From positions 10,021,991 through 10,085,990 of the forward strand of contig CM077827.1 of assembly GCA_039720395.1 (NCBI GenBank): 64,000 bases of DNA. The letters run 5' to 3'. Positions 1 to 11,662 of the stretch are shown here, in pieces; positions within the stretch are counted from its first letter, which is position 1; each line of letters begins with the position of its first letter. The position numbers and the translations under genes are program-made. Origin of the DNA: Liquidambar formosana (lineage: Eukaryota > Streptophyta > Magnoliopsida > Saxifragales > Altingiaceae). The notes beneath the pieces were generated by a model. It saw only the letters and a program-made list of their open reading frames with translations. It made no database searches and was not told the DNA's origin.

Positions 1-1276
1 TTGAAGTCTCTATTGAGAATTTTTAGCCACTCCTAATGAATGATCTTGCATTTAACCAAAATAAAAGGGTTGAGGGGAGAGGGAATTCGGTGTGGTGAAA
101 TTTTCATTCCAAATTCAAATGGAGCTGGGGTTGAAACTAAAGGGGAAATTCATGCAAAAATATGTAATGAGTTGGTGAAATTCACTCTACAAATCACATC
201 CTGAAGTTGGAATAGGAGCTGAAACCCCCTACTTCAAGAAGATGACTATACTTTCTCTACAAGATTAGATCTGTGCTTTGACCTTAGACCTTACATTGTA
301 CTATACTTTGGATTAAAATATCCATCTTTAAAGTATGGCCTTGAACAATTAAACAGAGAGTTAAGAAATACTAGATTACTGTAACCGTCTTAAGTGACTA
401 CTTGTTGAAAGTAATGCTCTTTGCATCTGCTGTCTCCCCACATCTTTCTCTCTCTCTCCACCCCCCTCGGGCTCATGCTTGTCATATTGCGTTGCTACTT
501 CATTTATACCCATTGTGGAGTTCGTGAATCAATTCTAATTTTCATTTTCATAAATTTTTTAATGGCAACACCAAGAGAGAGAGAGAGACTCACGCCCTAG
601 TATTGAAGTAAAGATAGCCAGCAACTTCAGAGTTGCACTCAAACTGGCTTTTCTTTTGTCTGTTTATTTAATTATAGATTTCTTTGTATCTCCAAACAAG
701 AATTACTTGATGGGATCACACAGGAAGAAATTTTTCATGAGATTTCCCATTTAACATTGAAATCTTTATGTTCTATCAACCTTTTCTCTAAAAACATGGT
801 TGATTGTCACCTTTTAACGATTGAAAGTTAATAGTTGTTAATAAAGGAATGCTAGCTTCATGAATTTTTGAAGCACATTGGCAACATGAGCTATCAAGGG
901 ATTACGAATCCCTATACAAATGTGCCCATCCTCATCCATTCTAGTGGGAGCCTTTATAGGGCACCAACTAACCCTCGGCTCCTAGTGCAATCTAAAGGCA
1001 TATGGGTCCCTCACACTCCTCTTTTCAATATTCTTGTTTTGGGATTTGATTCTTACCTTCAAATAACAGCCTCCATTTGTTTATGACTAACAATCTCAAA
1101 ATATCCTAGTTCATAATTTGACATTGTGTTACTGAACTTGCTAGAAATATACACTTTTTATATCCCTGACAGTTCTAAATCTATTTCATCGCAAAATAAA
1201 TTAAGAAGTAATTATTTCAGGTGACGAATGATATATTTACGAAAAAGGATGGTGAGTTCTTGGTGAAACATGGAGC

Positions 1277-2313
1277 CAGGGGCGGAGCTACATGGTGGGC
1301 TACACTGGGCTGTAGCCCAGGTAGCCCAACCCAAATATTTTTTTTTACTTTTATAATTTTTGTGGGTTTTAGTCTTAGCCTAGGTGAAATAAAAATTGAA
1401 AGAGGGCTTAATTAGAAGAGCCTTTCCAAGTTGAGAGTGATTATTGAAATCCATCAATGTTATTTGCACACCCCACTTGTTTTGATTTTTAAGATTTTAT
1501 AAAAAAATATAAAAAATTTCTATGAAAATTGGTCACATAGTATACTAAAAAATATAATTTTGAACAACTTTGCAGGAGAGAGTTTTTTCAAAATCTGTTA
1601 GATTGTTTAGCCATTGATAGTTTTTGTTTCATTTTTAACCAAAAATTGTACTTAAGCAATAGATTTTGGAAAAATTATCTTTCGTAAAATTGTTCAAAAT
1701 AATGTTTTCTAGTGGATTCCGTGGTTAGTTTTTACAAAAACCTTTTATAATTTTCATAAAGTATTGAAAAATAAAACAAGTAGTGTGTGCAAATAATATA
1801 GAGGGGTTTCAATAATTGCTCACTTCCAATTAAGTTCTTGCAACTAAGAGGCCCAAAAATATAAAAGAAAGAGAAAAGAGGGAAAAAGGAGAACCAAGGA
1901 AGCTTCTCAATCCAACGTACTGAGCAGCCAATAGATACTACGGAGTAAAAAAAAAGAGGAGGGGGGGGGGGGGGGGGGGGGGAGAGAGATCAGAGAGAGA
2001 GGATTGGTGGAAGCTTCTCTAACATAATAAGCAAAATCTCATTTTTTATGGATAAATAATATAATCTCTCAATTTTCTCGCCGTGATAACACCGACGACT
2101 TCAAGGGTCATTCGATGTATGGCGATAAGATTTCCACTTTTTTTTTCCTTTGTTTTTGGGTTACTTAAATTTTTATATTTCATAAAATCATAGAATTCTG
2201 TACTCTTTCTTCTTTCACACTATAAGCTTACAACGCTACTTCTAAGATATATATTGTATTTATTAATTTTTTTATCTAGCCCAGGTGAATTTCAAATCCT
2301 GGCTCCACCCTTG
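1277..2313. mobile_element. Non-autonomous hAT-type element in the UREG pseudogene exon
   Basis: The insert is absent from the matching exon of copy B. It is flanked by perfect 8-bp direct repeats CATGGAGC (1269-1276 and 2314-2321). Its ends are imperfect inverted repeats: CAGGGGCGGAGC at the left and the complement of CAAGGGTGGAGC at the right. An 8-bp target duplication with a CAGGGGCGGA-type end is typical of hAT elements. It has no transposase ORF. Internally it holds a nested foldback MITE (about 1425-1830) and a poly-G/GA tract near 1960-2000. Confidence 0.9.
1425..1830. mobile_element. Foldback MITE nested in the hAT element
   Basis: The left end (GTGATTATTGAAATCC type) and the reverse complement of the right end (GCAATTATTGAAACCCC type) match, and the whole interval folds as a long imperfect inverted repeat. 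Its core, with AACAACTTTGCAGG followed by GTTTTTTCAAAATCTG, is the same as in the foldback elements at 34423-34822 and 48226-48640. The exact ends and target duplication are blurred. Confidence 0.7.
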
Positions 2314-5174
2314 CATGGAGCACTTCCTGAGGAAAGGATACGTGCAATAGAAACAGGAGGCTGCCCTCATGTTGCGATTCGTGAAGACATTAGCATTAAT
2401 CTTGGCCCTCTTGAGGAGATCTCTAATTTGTACAAGGCAGACAAGGCATACTTCTCTGTGAATCTGGTGGAGGTGGTTTGGATCCTTGCTAGACATGTCT
2501 ATATAAATGCTTGTATTAATAGTTATCATAGATTTCAAAATGATATGGGCTACTCATTTAGGTTGGCCAATCTCAAGTTACCATATGGCCGTATGGGCAA
2601 TGGTCTTATTAGAACCATGCTGACAGTTGACGAATTTTAGAATTTTTTATTCTAGGACTAGTTAGAGATAATTCATGAAAATGTTTTGAATGAAATTTCA
2701 AAAATCAGTGGGGAAGAAAGATTTGGCGGTAAATAAGTAAATAATTGAAAGAAAAGATCAAGAATACATTTTATTGGAGCAAAAACAATGCTTGTTAAGA
2801 TTAATACAGGAGAACAAGTACTTTCATTCTAAAATTGCTTCGAGACATCTTCAACTAATTCATGAATTAAACTACTTGCCAATTGCCATTAATAAAGTTG
2901 ATAGGAAATGTTTAATGGAATTGTTTAAAAGTTGGTACTTTCTCAAATGTGACCATTAGTGGATTTTTGTTTTCAACTGAAGATGGTTAACATGTATTTG
3001 AATTTGTGTAGGTGTAGATAATTTAGTATCCAACTTCAGTAGGGAATTGGCTGACTATATCATTTATATAATAGATGTATTTGGTGGTGATAAAATACCT
3101 TGGAAAGGAGGCCCAAGCATCACCCAAGCTGATCTCCTGGTATGTGATTTCTTGGTTCTTTCACACTTGTTGCTGTCATTGTCATATTTACCAGGTCTGT
3201 CATGTTGTCAATAACCATGGTCAATTTCAGAAAAGAAATTATAAGGTAGTCTGATGTAGGTATGTTTGATTTTGAGTGCAGGTAATAAATAAGATTGACC
3301 TTGCTCGAGCAGTTGGAGCTAACCTGGCAGTTATGGAGCGTGATGCACTTCGGATGCGGGATGGAGGGCCGTTTGTCTTTGCTCAGGTTTGTTGATTACA
3401 TGGCTTTCTCTGTTTCAATCGATTTTTATTTATTTTTTAAATAAAGTAAATAACCATAATAAAAGGTTAGTTTATTTTTCATTCCCCCCATCCCCTTCTA
3501 CTTTTTTCCTTTTTTTCATTTATTCCTATGACTTTTGGAAGTTACGCAATTGAGCCTTTTCTTTATGTTCAAATAGAACTTGTTCAACGTAAAAACTTGT
3601 TCAACAGAATGATCCTAGGCTGCCTATTCACTCCTTCCCCCCCCCCCCCCCCCCCCCCCCGCCCCCCCCCAAAACAAAACAAAAGAAAAAACAAAAAAGA
3701 AGAAAAAAATAGAAAAAAAAAGTGGAAAAATAGAAAGAAGAAGAAGAAGAAATAGTGAAGTTGGCCTGAGTGCACAACGTAGATACACTCCTGGTTCTGA
3801 GACTCTTGCTATTCTGATTGTCATCTTCTCTAAGGTAGACATTTTTTGGATAGTTCACCTCTTTTTAGTCTGCACTTAACTACCTATGGAGTATTTGGGA
3901 GTGCCTTTTTTGTCTAATAAGTTGAGTTAGAAAGTTTGTTTGTTGTTTGTTGACAAAATAGTAGTTCAAGTTAAATCTTGGATTGGGAAATTATTGTCTT
4001 AAGTGGCTAGAATTCAATCATTGCAGGTGGTTTATTGAGCATTCAAGTATTTTGGACTAGCTCGTTTCTCTTTCCTAAGTGAGTGATGGAAGGGAGATTG
4101 TATACATGTTTATACGAAAGCTAATGCATTAACTGCCCTTTTCTTTTGGCTAGTTTTAGTACTCTAAAAGATAGGTTGGATATTTTTTTCGTTTGAGGAG
4201 ATGCGTAGTGTGGCTAACGAAATTTTTTATATAGGACAGTAAATGCTATTGTTTTTTTTTTTTTTTTTCATGTAGTTCTGAATAAAATTGTTATTTACCA
4301 GAAAGATCCTTCTTTTGATATTGTCAAGATATTTTGTAATCATGATTGATATGAATTATATATATGCAGGTCAAGCATGGGCTTGGCATAGAGGAAATTA
4401 TAAAGCAAATTTTACAGGCTTGGGAAGAAGCAACGGGGAATAAACATCGCTGACCTCTCTTTCCATAAGTTCTTTGGCATATGCCTTATTATAGTTGCTT
4501 CTGTATTTGAGTGCTCTTCAAACTCTAGTATTGCTTTCATCCACCTGATTTTAGCAATAAACAGGATTTCATTGTCATGGGGTTCTTCAACATTCGGTTA
4601 TGAGATTTGGGTTTCGCAGATTTGATAAATGTATCTTAAGGAAGCAGTCAGTTAGTTAGAAAGCTTGAAACGAGGAGATACTTACCCACCCTCCTCTCCC
4701 CTCTCATAAAAAATAAATAAATAAAAAGACATCCAAACTAGCTACTGTCCTATTGATGGTGATATGAATCTCTCAATTATTATTATTATTATTATTATTT
4801 GAGATCAGCATGAATCTCTCAATCAATGGAGTATTCTCTTTCAATTTTTTTTCAAACGATAAGAGAACACGCCCACTCACATAAGCATTTATGCGAAGTC
4901 GAAATCAAGATCTTCGTAAATCACACACCCTTTTTTTTGGAAGGGACACATCACTATACCCGATGATCATTGGCAACTAAATTGAACTTGGTTCGAACTG
5001 AATTGAACTTGGTTCGAGCTTTTTTAGGTAGAACTTCCCAAAGCTACCATAGGTGGTTTTTCTTATGAATCGGGGAGGTCAAGTGTTCGAGTCCATTAAC
5101 TTTAAAAAAAGCATATGCGAGTGATATTCTTGCTTGCTGCATAAAAATAAAATAAAAAAGTGAAAAATAAAATC

Positions 5175-5310
5175 TAAATAGAGATTTTAAACGGTTAAAA
5201 AGTTTATTTAAACAACATAATTTGAAAAAACTTTCTTTTATAAAGTTGTTAAAAATCATGTTTTGAACAACGTAATTAGTTTTTATAAAAATATTATATA
5301 CATATGTATA
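5175..5310. repeat. Partial foldback MITE remnant, shared by both copies
   Basis: The AAACAACATAATTTG.../AAAGTTGTTAAAAATCATG core resembles the same foldback family as 34423-34822. The equivalent remnant is at about 53510-53640 in copy B, so it predates the duplication. Confidence 0.5.
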
Positions 5311-5428
5311 ACATATATACTTATTTATACACATGTATATATATTTATACACAGGTATACACATATACATATTTATACACGTGTATATATGTACATACAT
5401 GTATACATGTATATATGTATACATAGTT

Positions 5429-5835
5429 TTGATTATGTGCGGGATATCTCGGATATCCTGTTCGATCACGACCGTCTATGAACGACACGCGCGGGCGCAT
5501 AAATGAGCGTGTGTCATCCACGGACGGCTGTGATCGAACGGGATAGTTCAAGATATCCCCACATGATCAGCCCTCTATGCATACATATATGTATATATGT
5601 ATACTATATGTATATAAGAGAGTTATTTAAGTAGGGGATATCCCAGACTATCCCGTTCGATTATAGCCGTCTGTGGATGACACGCTTGAATTCACACGCG
5701 CGCGCATGTCGCATACGGACGGCTGTGATCGTATGGGATATCCCGCACATGATCAAAACTTATATAGCTGTTCAAGTGCGGGACATCTCGAACTATCCCG
5801 TTCGATCATGGCTGTTCGTGGATAACATGCGCGCA
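5429..5835. repeat. Cluster of palindromic foldback units (two full, one half)
   Basis: At 5429-5570 and 5634-5760 the sequence forms two inverted repeats with arms of roughly 55-60 bp. The arm runs from a GGGATATC-type end through ATCCCGTTCGATCA, a GCCGTC step and a GACACGC step; the loops are CpG-rich. At 5774-5835 only one arm is present. The units are related but not identical and are embedded in TATACA-rich microsatellite. No coding potential is seen. They have no counterpart in copy B. Confidence 0.8.
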
Positions 5836-6263
5836 TATGTATATACACATATATGCATATATATGTGTACATATGTATACACATACATAATCATCATAAA
5901 ATTTTTTATATGGTATCAAATATTTGCTAAAAGAACTACAGGGTTACTAATCCTCCATATACACCTAAAACAATAAATGTACAAACCAAAGAGACAACCC
6001 AATGGAAAACAACAGACAATAAAACCATTCAAGTGGTACATCCACCATTAGAAAATATTTAGATAAAATGAGAGAAAATACACTTATTGCCTCTCCTTTT
6101 AAAGATAATACAGGAACTACATCAGAAGCAAGAAAGATTATAGAACAAAATAGTTAATACATATATATATGAATATACGTATACACATCTATATATATAT
6201 ATATATATATATATACATGTGTATATACACATATATATGTGTATATGTATATACACATGTATA
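5836..6263. other. AT-rich spacer with TA/CATA microsatellites; no gene seen
   Basis: The stretch contains alternating TATACA and (TA)n runs, notably 6190-6262, and short AT-rich sequence. I see no coding region or structured element apart from the simple repeats. Confidence 0.7.
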
Positions 6264-6612
6264 TCTATTACATATTATAATTGAGTTATGCTGACATCAA
6301 CATTGTGATGACATGGCTTCTTAATAAACCTTCTCTCCAAATTCCTGTATTCTCCTTACTTTTGGGCCCACACCATGATGTTAACAACTCTCTTTTTTTT
6401 TTTCTGCCTTTTTTTTTTTTTTTTGTTGGTATTCTTCTCTTCCCCGTACGCATTCCCTTCTCTCTTTCCCCCTTCTTCCCTTTTTTCCCCTTTTCAAATT
6501 TCAAACATGAAAACACACCTCTCCCTTTAATTCCAAGATTCAAATAGCCCTTCTCTTCTAACCTCCCCTCCTTTCTTTTGCTTTTTACTACCCGACTGTT
6601 ACGTCTTCTACT
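6264..6612 (+). mobile_element. Helitron-like 5' end fragment
   Basis: The sequence TCTATTACATATTATAATTGAG begins after an A at 6263 and is closely matched by the start of the Helitron-like element at 9151. Both continue with a similar GATGACATC...CTTCTTAATAA segment and then a CT-rich tract. No 3' end is found before the solo LTR at 6618, so this is either a fragment or the 5' part of an element interrupted by that LTR. Confidence 0.5.
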
Positions 6613-6617
6613 CTTAC

Positions 6618-8166
6618 TGTTGGCCCCAAGGGTTCAATCCCTCATTGTTTTGATGATAAACAAAGTTTAGATGTTTTTATTTGTATCTAATGACAAGTGA
6701 AGTTTTTGATGAGATAGGTATTACAATGTACACTTTACAAAATGGCTCAAATGGAATCACAAAGCAAGCTGTATAGCTCATGTCACAAGAACAATCATAT
6801 GGAACCTCAAAGCTATATCTTTCAACTTAGATTTATGAATGGTTTAGGACTTTTGTGTAAGATTGATCCATCCTATGCTCACTTAGGTTTCCAAGGTCTT
6901 TATAAAGTGGTGAAACTATTTTAAAAGACATAAAAGGTTTTTGGTCAGAAACTGTCAAGTTAGTGGACTTCTTTTATAAAATATGATTTTCCCGTAAACA
7001 GTAACTTTCAGATGACCAAATGGTCTTTTCAGTCGACCAAAAGTTTTTAGACGACCAAAGTGCCATCTCAGACGACCAAGAAATTCCAGGCTTGATCTTC
7101 AAGTCTTTCATCCTTATGGAATTTTCAGTTGACTAAAATCTCGTTTTCAGATGACCAAAATGCTATTTCAGTCGACCAAAAGGTCAATTCAAACGAATAA
7201 CTTATCTGAGGCACTTCATCTAGAAAATGTCCTTCTAGAATTTTCAGTCAACCAAAATCTCATTTTTCAGACGACCAAAATGCCATTTCAATCGACTAAA
7301 AGGTCATTTTAGACGACCAACTTATCTACAGCATTTTATCTGGAAAAAGTCATTTAGGAATTTTTAGTTGATCGAAATCTTGTTTTCAAACGACCTAAAA
7401 TTCCATTTCAGTCGACCAAAAGGTCTTTTCAGACGACCAACTTGTCCGAGGCATTTCTTTATGTACTCTGGAATTTTCAATCGACCAAAACCTACTTTCA
7501 GTCGACCAAGTCTTTCGGGAAAAACATAATGGCTACTTTTTAAACAGCCATTTGAAGCATTTAATGCTTCTCAACTACTTTTTCTGACATTTAATGCTAT
7601 GAAACAGTTATATTGGACCCAAGGGCTATAAAAGCAACACTTGAACTCATTTATGAGTAAATTAATTGAGATAAAACAACAACATTCATTGTCATCTTCA
7701 TCAAAATCCTAGAAATCTCAAATGAGCATTCATTGTGATCAATCTTTAGTTGAGTGAGCTTATAAATCAATGTTTATCTACTCTTGAGGAGAATTTATTG
7801 TACACAAACAATCATCAAATCATCTTGTATTGAAGGGTTGTGGAAACCCTAACTTTGAAGCTCTTGAAGAGGGCTTTGTGCAAGTGTTTAGAGAAGAACA
7901 CTTGTGGCTATGTAAAGGTTTGGTCTTCACCTTGGAAGAAGATTGAGATAGTGGATTTGAATCCTCAAGCGAGTTCTTGAGGCGAGGACGTAGGCGGGGA
8001 GCCGAACCTCATTAAAATCGTTTGCAGTCTCTCTCTCTATATCTCCATATTATTGCATACTTGCGATATTCTTTATTTTTGCAATAATCTGATTTTAATT
8101 TGCTAATTAGAATTTTATTTGGCTATAAACCCTACCCCCCTCTAGAGTTGTATACTTGGGACTACA
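6618..8166 (+). mobile_element. Solo LTR of an LTR retrotransposon
   Basis: The 1,549-bp segment starts TGTTGGCCCC and ends GGGACTACA and is flanked by perfect 5-bp direct repeats CTTAC (6613-6617 and 8167-8171). A pyrimidine-rich, T-rich U5-like end precedes the terminus. No internal region, PBS or second LTR follows. This is the footprint of LTR-LTR recombination. The LTR style suggests a Copia element, but this is a guess. A tandem repeat fills about 7000-7515 of it. Confidence 0.88.
7000..7515 (+). repeat. Tandem repeat of about 115-120 bp inside the solo LTR
   Basis: Units begin with ATTTTCAGTYGACCAAAA-type sequence at about 7122, 7240, 7360 and 7471, with an earlier degenerate unit. 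Inside each unit the shorter motif (G)ACCAAAA recurs after TCAGTCG or TCAGACG at roughly 20-bp steps, so there is a repeat within the repeat. Confidence 0.8.
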
Positions 8167-8171
8167 CTTAC

Positions 8172-9150
8172 CACGATTCTGATTCATCTTCCACTACCGA
8201 TTACGACCACGATGGCCCTAACTATTACTGTGATTCTCATTCCGATTGATCCCATCATTTCATGTATATGTACAATAATTTACAATCCCATAAATTTTTT
8301 AAAAAAAATTTCCACTCTGTATTTTAAGTTTGATTAATCAATGAATAGATGTTTATTTCTTATTTGAATTAGTGAATTGAAGTGCTTACAACTTGTGTGG
8401 TGTTAATTTTGGGATTAGTATGTAATTTAGATGTTGGAATTATTGGGTTTAGCTTCTTCCTTTTCTTTTCTTTTTTTTTTTTTAAATTTTTTTATTTACT
8501 TTCAAAATTTAGTAAATGTTAATTGTTTTTAAGATTTATTTTGGGTTCTTTTGCAATTATGCCAAATGTCATTTACTGTGTTGTGTTTAAGAATTTAGAA
8601 TCTGGTATTGGTGACGAAGGAATAAAGAAAGGGTTCCCCACCATCGCCGGAGAGATGAGGACATCGTCAACTTTCGTGGTAGATTTAGGTTCACATACGT
8701 GTTGTAGAGGCTTCTTCGACAACATCGGCAACCATGAAACCAGAACCGACAAGATAAGCCTCAGATTTGGCGAGATCAACCTTCCTCAACATCCCGACAT
8801 TACGAGAAGGCGGTCCAAGTTGCAGCAGTAGTCGATGGTAGTCGATGGTGGTGATTCTAGCCGGACAAGAAGATCTAAACTCTTCTGACCCCCGCCGTCG
8901 GTGATCCTTTCGCTAGTGATGAAATGGTGTGGGTTCTCTACCATTCGTTATGTGACTCACTTTCTCTCTCATTTGTAAAATGGTGAGGCAGAGGAGAGAG
9001 AGAAATAGAGGAAGATGGAAGAGGAGAGGGGGGAGATAAAAGAAGAGAGAGAGTGACTATAGAGAATGAAAAAAAAGAGGAGAAGAGAGAGAGTGACTAA
9101 GAGTGTGACGGTGGAGAGAAAAAAAAAAAAGGAAGCATAAGCAGCACATA
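8172..9150. other. Intergenic, no supported gene
   Basis: It contains T-rich tracts, a CpG-richer stretch at about 8600-8900 that is open for about 100 codons but resembles nothing I recognise, and a GA-rich purine run at 8980-9120. This stretch has no counterpart in copy B. Confidence 0.6.
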
Positions 9151-9706
9151 TCTATTACATACTATAATTAAGAATTATGATGACATCAGCAATATATGAG
9201 GTGGTTTCTTAATAACCCTTTCATTCTTTCTTTGTTTTTTTTTTTTTTTTTTTTTTTTTTTGCTTCCCTTCCCCCTATACAGCCTTCCTTCTCCTTCTTC
9301 CTTTCCCCTATCCATTCCTTTCTTTTTTTCTTTTTTTTTTCCTTCCCCCTAATACAGCCTTCCACTCCTTCTTCTTTTCACCTATCCCTTCCTTTCTTTC
9401 TTTTTTCTTTTTTATTTTTTTCTTCCCTTCCCCCTATACAACTTTCCTTCTCATTCCTCTAATATAACTTGTCGAAAGAATAATCTTGACTATAGGATCA
9501 ATACTGAAGGGTTGTTTGGCAAACTTAAAAACCTGACCACTTAAGTTTAACCATTTTTTTTTATTTCACATTGATTGTTAAATCTCTTTTTCCTAATAAT
9601 CCTGTTTAACTAAACCGAGAGAGAATAATAACATTTTTGGTACTTATATAAGTACTTTAAATAAAGTTACTGTTTGGTTCCCACGCATCGCGTGGGTCCA
9701 TTCTAG
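9151..9706 (+). mobile_element. Short non-autonomous Helitron
   Basis: The element starts with TCTATTACATACTATAATTAAG after an A (9150) and ends with CTAG (9703-9706) followed by T. A hairpin CCCACGC-ATC-GCGTGGG lies a few bases before the CTAG end. A 5'-TC start, a 3' hairpin, a CTRR end and insertion between A and T are the Helitron hallmarks. The middle is a CT-rich, poly-T tract with no coding sequence. Confidence 0.75.
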
Positions 9707-9783
9707 TACATATGTATGTATATGTATAAACGTATATACACATGTGTATGTACATATGTATATATATATACATATATATCCAT

Positions 9784-9820
<37 letters not shown>

Positions 9821-10084
9821 CATATACATATACATATATGTACATATACATATATATGTTTAAGTTCATATACGTACATATATACATATACATATATGTA
9901 TACATGTATATATCTATACATGTATATATATCCTCACTCTCTCGTCCATTTTTCTGCTTTTCTCTCTATTTTTCGTCTGTCAACAAAATCTCGATCCGGT
10001 AGCTTCCCTTGTTGGCGCATCAAACATCACCACCGGTGATCTATTTCATTGGCCGCTCAAATCGCCAGCATTTCCATCTCCGTC

Positions 10085-10171
10085 GGTGATGCTTCTAGAG
10101 ACATCAAGAGGAACCGTATTGTGTCAAGGCATATCCAGCTTCTGGTAAGGAATGATAAGGTGTTGAGCAAA
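10085..10171 (+). pseudogene. Captured histone H2A gene fragment (unit 1)
   Basis: Reading the + strand from 10085 gives about 29 codons with the segment [18 protein letters not shown], which matches the histone-fold segment of plant H2A around the conserved [15 protein letters not shown]. The match starts and stops abruptly: upstream the frame is unrelated and downstream it decays after LSK. This is a partial exon without its gene, as often captured by Helitrons. It is not functional. Confidence 0.78.
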
Positions 10172-10929
10172 AGCTTTTGTGGACTGTAACAATTGCGTTT
10201 TGGATATGCATCATAGGAGTTTTAGGGCTTTCTTTTTTTATCCGATGGTTTTGGTTCATATTATAAAGGAAATAATCCCTTTTCACCAGTTTTGAGATTT
10301 TTTCTTTGATCGAAGTTTTGAGAATTGGAATTGAATTCTCAATTTATTTTGTATGTTTGTAAGTTTTTTGGGATTAGAAATTTTGATGTTAGTAAAGGAA
10401 GAGAGTTGCGAGAAAGAGGGCGGAGATTAGCTGTACGTGATAGGTCGGAGAGATAATGATGTGAGGAGAGTTCCAGAGTTCCAGAACAAGATCTGGTTTT
10501 TTAGATCTTAATCTCCTCTGAACCTGCCAAGTCCAGGTGTCTATGCCACATAGGCAAAGTAAGATAGGCAACCAAATAAAATTCAAAGTGTGACATTTTC
10601 ATAATTATTCTTTCTAACTCGAATATTTTTGTAAAAAACTTGGAACACTTTAAATGAAGTTACTGTTTGGTTCATGCACATCGCGCGGGTCCATTCTAGT
10701 ACATATATATGTATATGTATATACGAATATTCACATGTGTATACATATATGTCTATATATACATATATACATATCCTCACTCTCTCATTCGTTTTTCTGC
10801 TTTTCTCTCTATTTTTGTCTGTGAATAAAATCTTGATCCCATAGCTTCCCTTGTTGGTGCATCAAACATCACCACTGGTGATCTATTTCACTAGCCACTC
10901 AAATCGCCGGCATTTCCTTCTTTGTTGTT

Positions 10930-11013
10930 GATGCTTCTAGAGACATAAAGAGGAACCGTATTGTGTCAAGGCATATCCAGCTTGCGGTAAGGAATGATGA
11001 GGCATTGAGCAAA
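10930..11013 (+). pseudogene. Captured histone H2A gene fragment (unit 2)
   Basis: This is the second copy of the H2A scrap. It is closer to the H2A consensus than unit 1, reading [15 protein letters not shown] where unit 1 has [15 protein letters not shown]. It is flanked by the same sequence as in unit 1, so it was copied with the tandem duplication. Confidence 0.78.
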
Positions 11014-11508
11014 AGCTTTTGTGGCACTATAACAATTGCATTTTGGATATGCATTATAGGAGTTTTAGGGCTTTTTTTTTTTTTTTTTTTTTTTTTAATC
11101 CGATGGTTTTGGTTTATATTATAAAGGAAATAATCCCTTTTCACCAGTTTTGAGATTTTTTCTTTGATTGAAGTTTTGAGAATTGGAATTGAATTCTCAA
11201 TTTATTTTGTATGTTTGTCAGTTTTTTGGGATTGGAAATTTTGATATTAGCAATGGAGGAGAGTGGCGGGAGAGAGGGCAGAGATTAGCTGTACATGATA
11301 AGTCGAAGAGATGTCGATGTGAGGAGAGTTCTAGAGTTCCAGAACAAGATCTAGTTTTTTAGATCTCAATCTTCTCTGAACCTGCCAAGTCCAAGTTTCC
11401 ATGCCACATGGGCAAACTAAGACAAGCAGCCAAATAAAATTCAAAGTGTGACATTTTCATAATTATTCTTTCTAACTCGAATATTTTTGTAAAAAACTTG
11501 GAACATTT

Positions 11509-11662
11509 GCTGATGGGTATTGGATAGGGAAGATAATCCCACCATGCTCAGGGTAAAAATAAATAAATAAATAAAATACATATATACATATATACATATG
11601 TATATATATCCACATTTGTACACACATATGTGTGTACATATATGTATATGTATATATATATA
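11509..11662. other. Microsatellite-rich junction
   Basis: It contains AAATA and (TATACA)n repeats. The sequence ends where homology with copy B resumes at 11663. Confidence 0.6.

Larger units (their letters stand above)
1221..4453 (+). pseudogene. UREG: UreG-like urease accessory pseudogene (exons 4-7 of copy A)
   Basis: Four exons match those of the intact UREG at 50614-52749: 1221-1276 plus 2322-2472 (exon 4, split), 3018-3139, 3282-3386 and 4370-4453. Splice AG/GT borders are kept. Exon 4 is split by a 1,037-bp hAT-type element at 1277-2313 flanked by the 8-bp repeat CATGGAGC. It also carries a 5-bp AAGGC duplication at 2443-2447 that shifts the frame just before the ESGG motif. Exon 6 has substitutions at conserved positions (Pro to Arg, Asp to Asn). 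The first three exons would lie outside the window. The gene cannot make a functional UreG; read-through transcripts would end in the insert. Confidence 0.93.
1..5310 (+). repeat. Tandem segmental duplication, copy A, first block
   Basis: This block is collinear with 49364-53640 in the same orientation and starts mid-unit at the window edge. Both copies share the whole intron-exon layout of UREG from intron 3 to the 3' flank, the CT/poly-C tract, the GA repeat and the ATT microsatellite. Differences are scattered substitutions, small indels and one 1,037-bp transposon present only here. The matching first exons of UREG must lie left of the window. Homology resumes at 11663 and 33828 after insertions in this copy. 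Confidence 0.93.
9655..11508 (+). repeat. Direct tandem duplication of about 0.9-1.0 kb
   Basis: Unit 1 (9655-10649) and unit 2 (10650-11508) both start TTTAAAT(A/G)AAGTTACTGTTTGG, carry the Helitron-type hairpin and CTAG end, a CATATA microsatellite of different length, a histone H2A scrap, and end with the same TTTTTGTAAAAAACTTGGAACA block. Unit 2 has a longer poly-T tract and a shorter microsatellite. The hairpin of unit 2 (around 10676-10689) is degenerate. Confidence 0.88.

Noticed and set aside
3528..3858. Pro-, Lys- or Gly-rich ORFs around a poly-C tract
   Set aside because: They are low-complexity translations of poly-C and A-rich runs within a UREG pseudogene intron.
8523..8831. Open frame of 102 codons
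   Set aside because: No recognisable domain and no splice or promoter context; it lies in transposon-rich DNA.
9716..10039. ORFs rich in Tyr, Ile and Thr
   Set aside because: They are TATACA/CACATA microsatellite translations.
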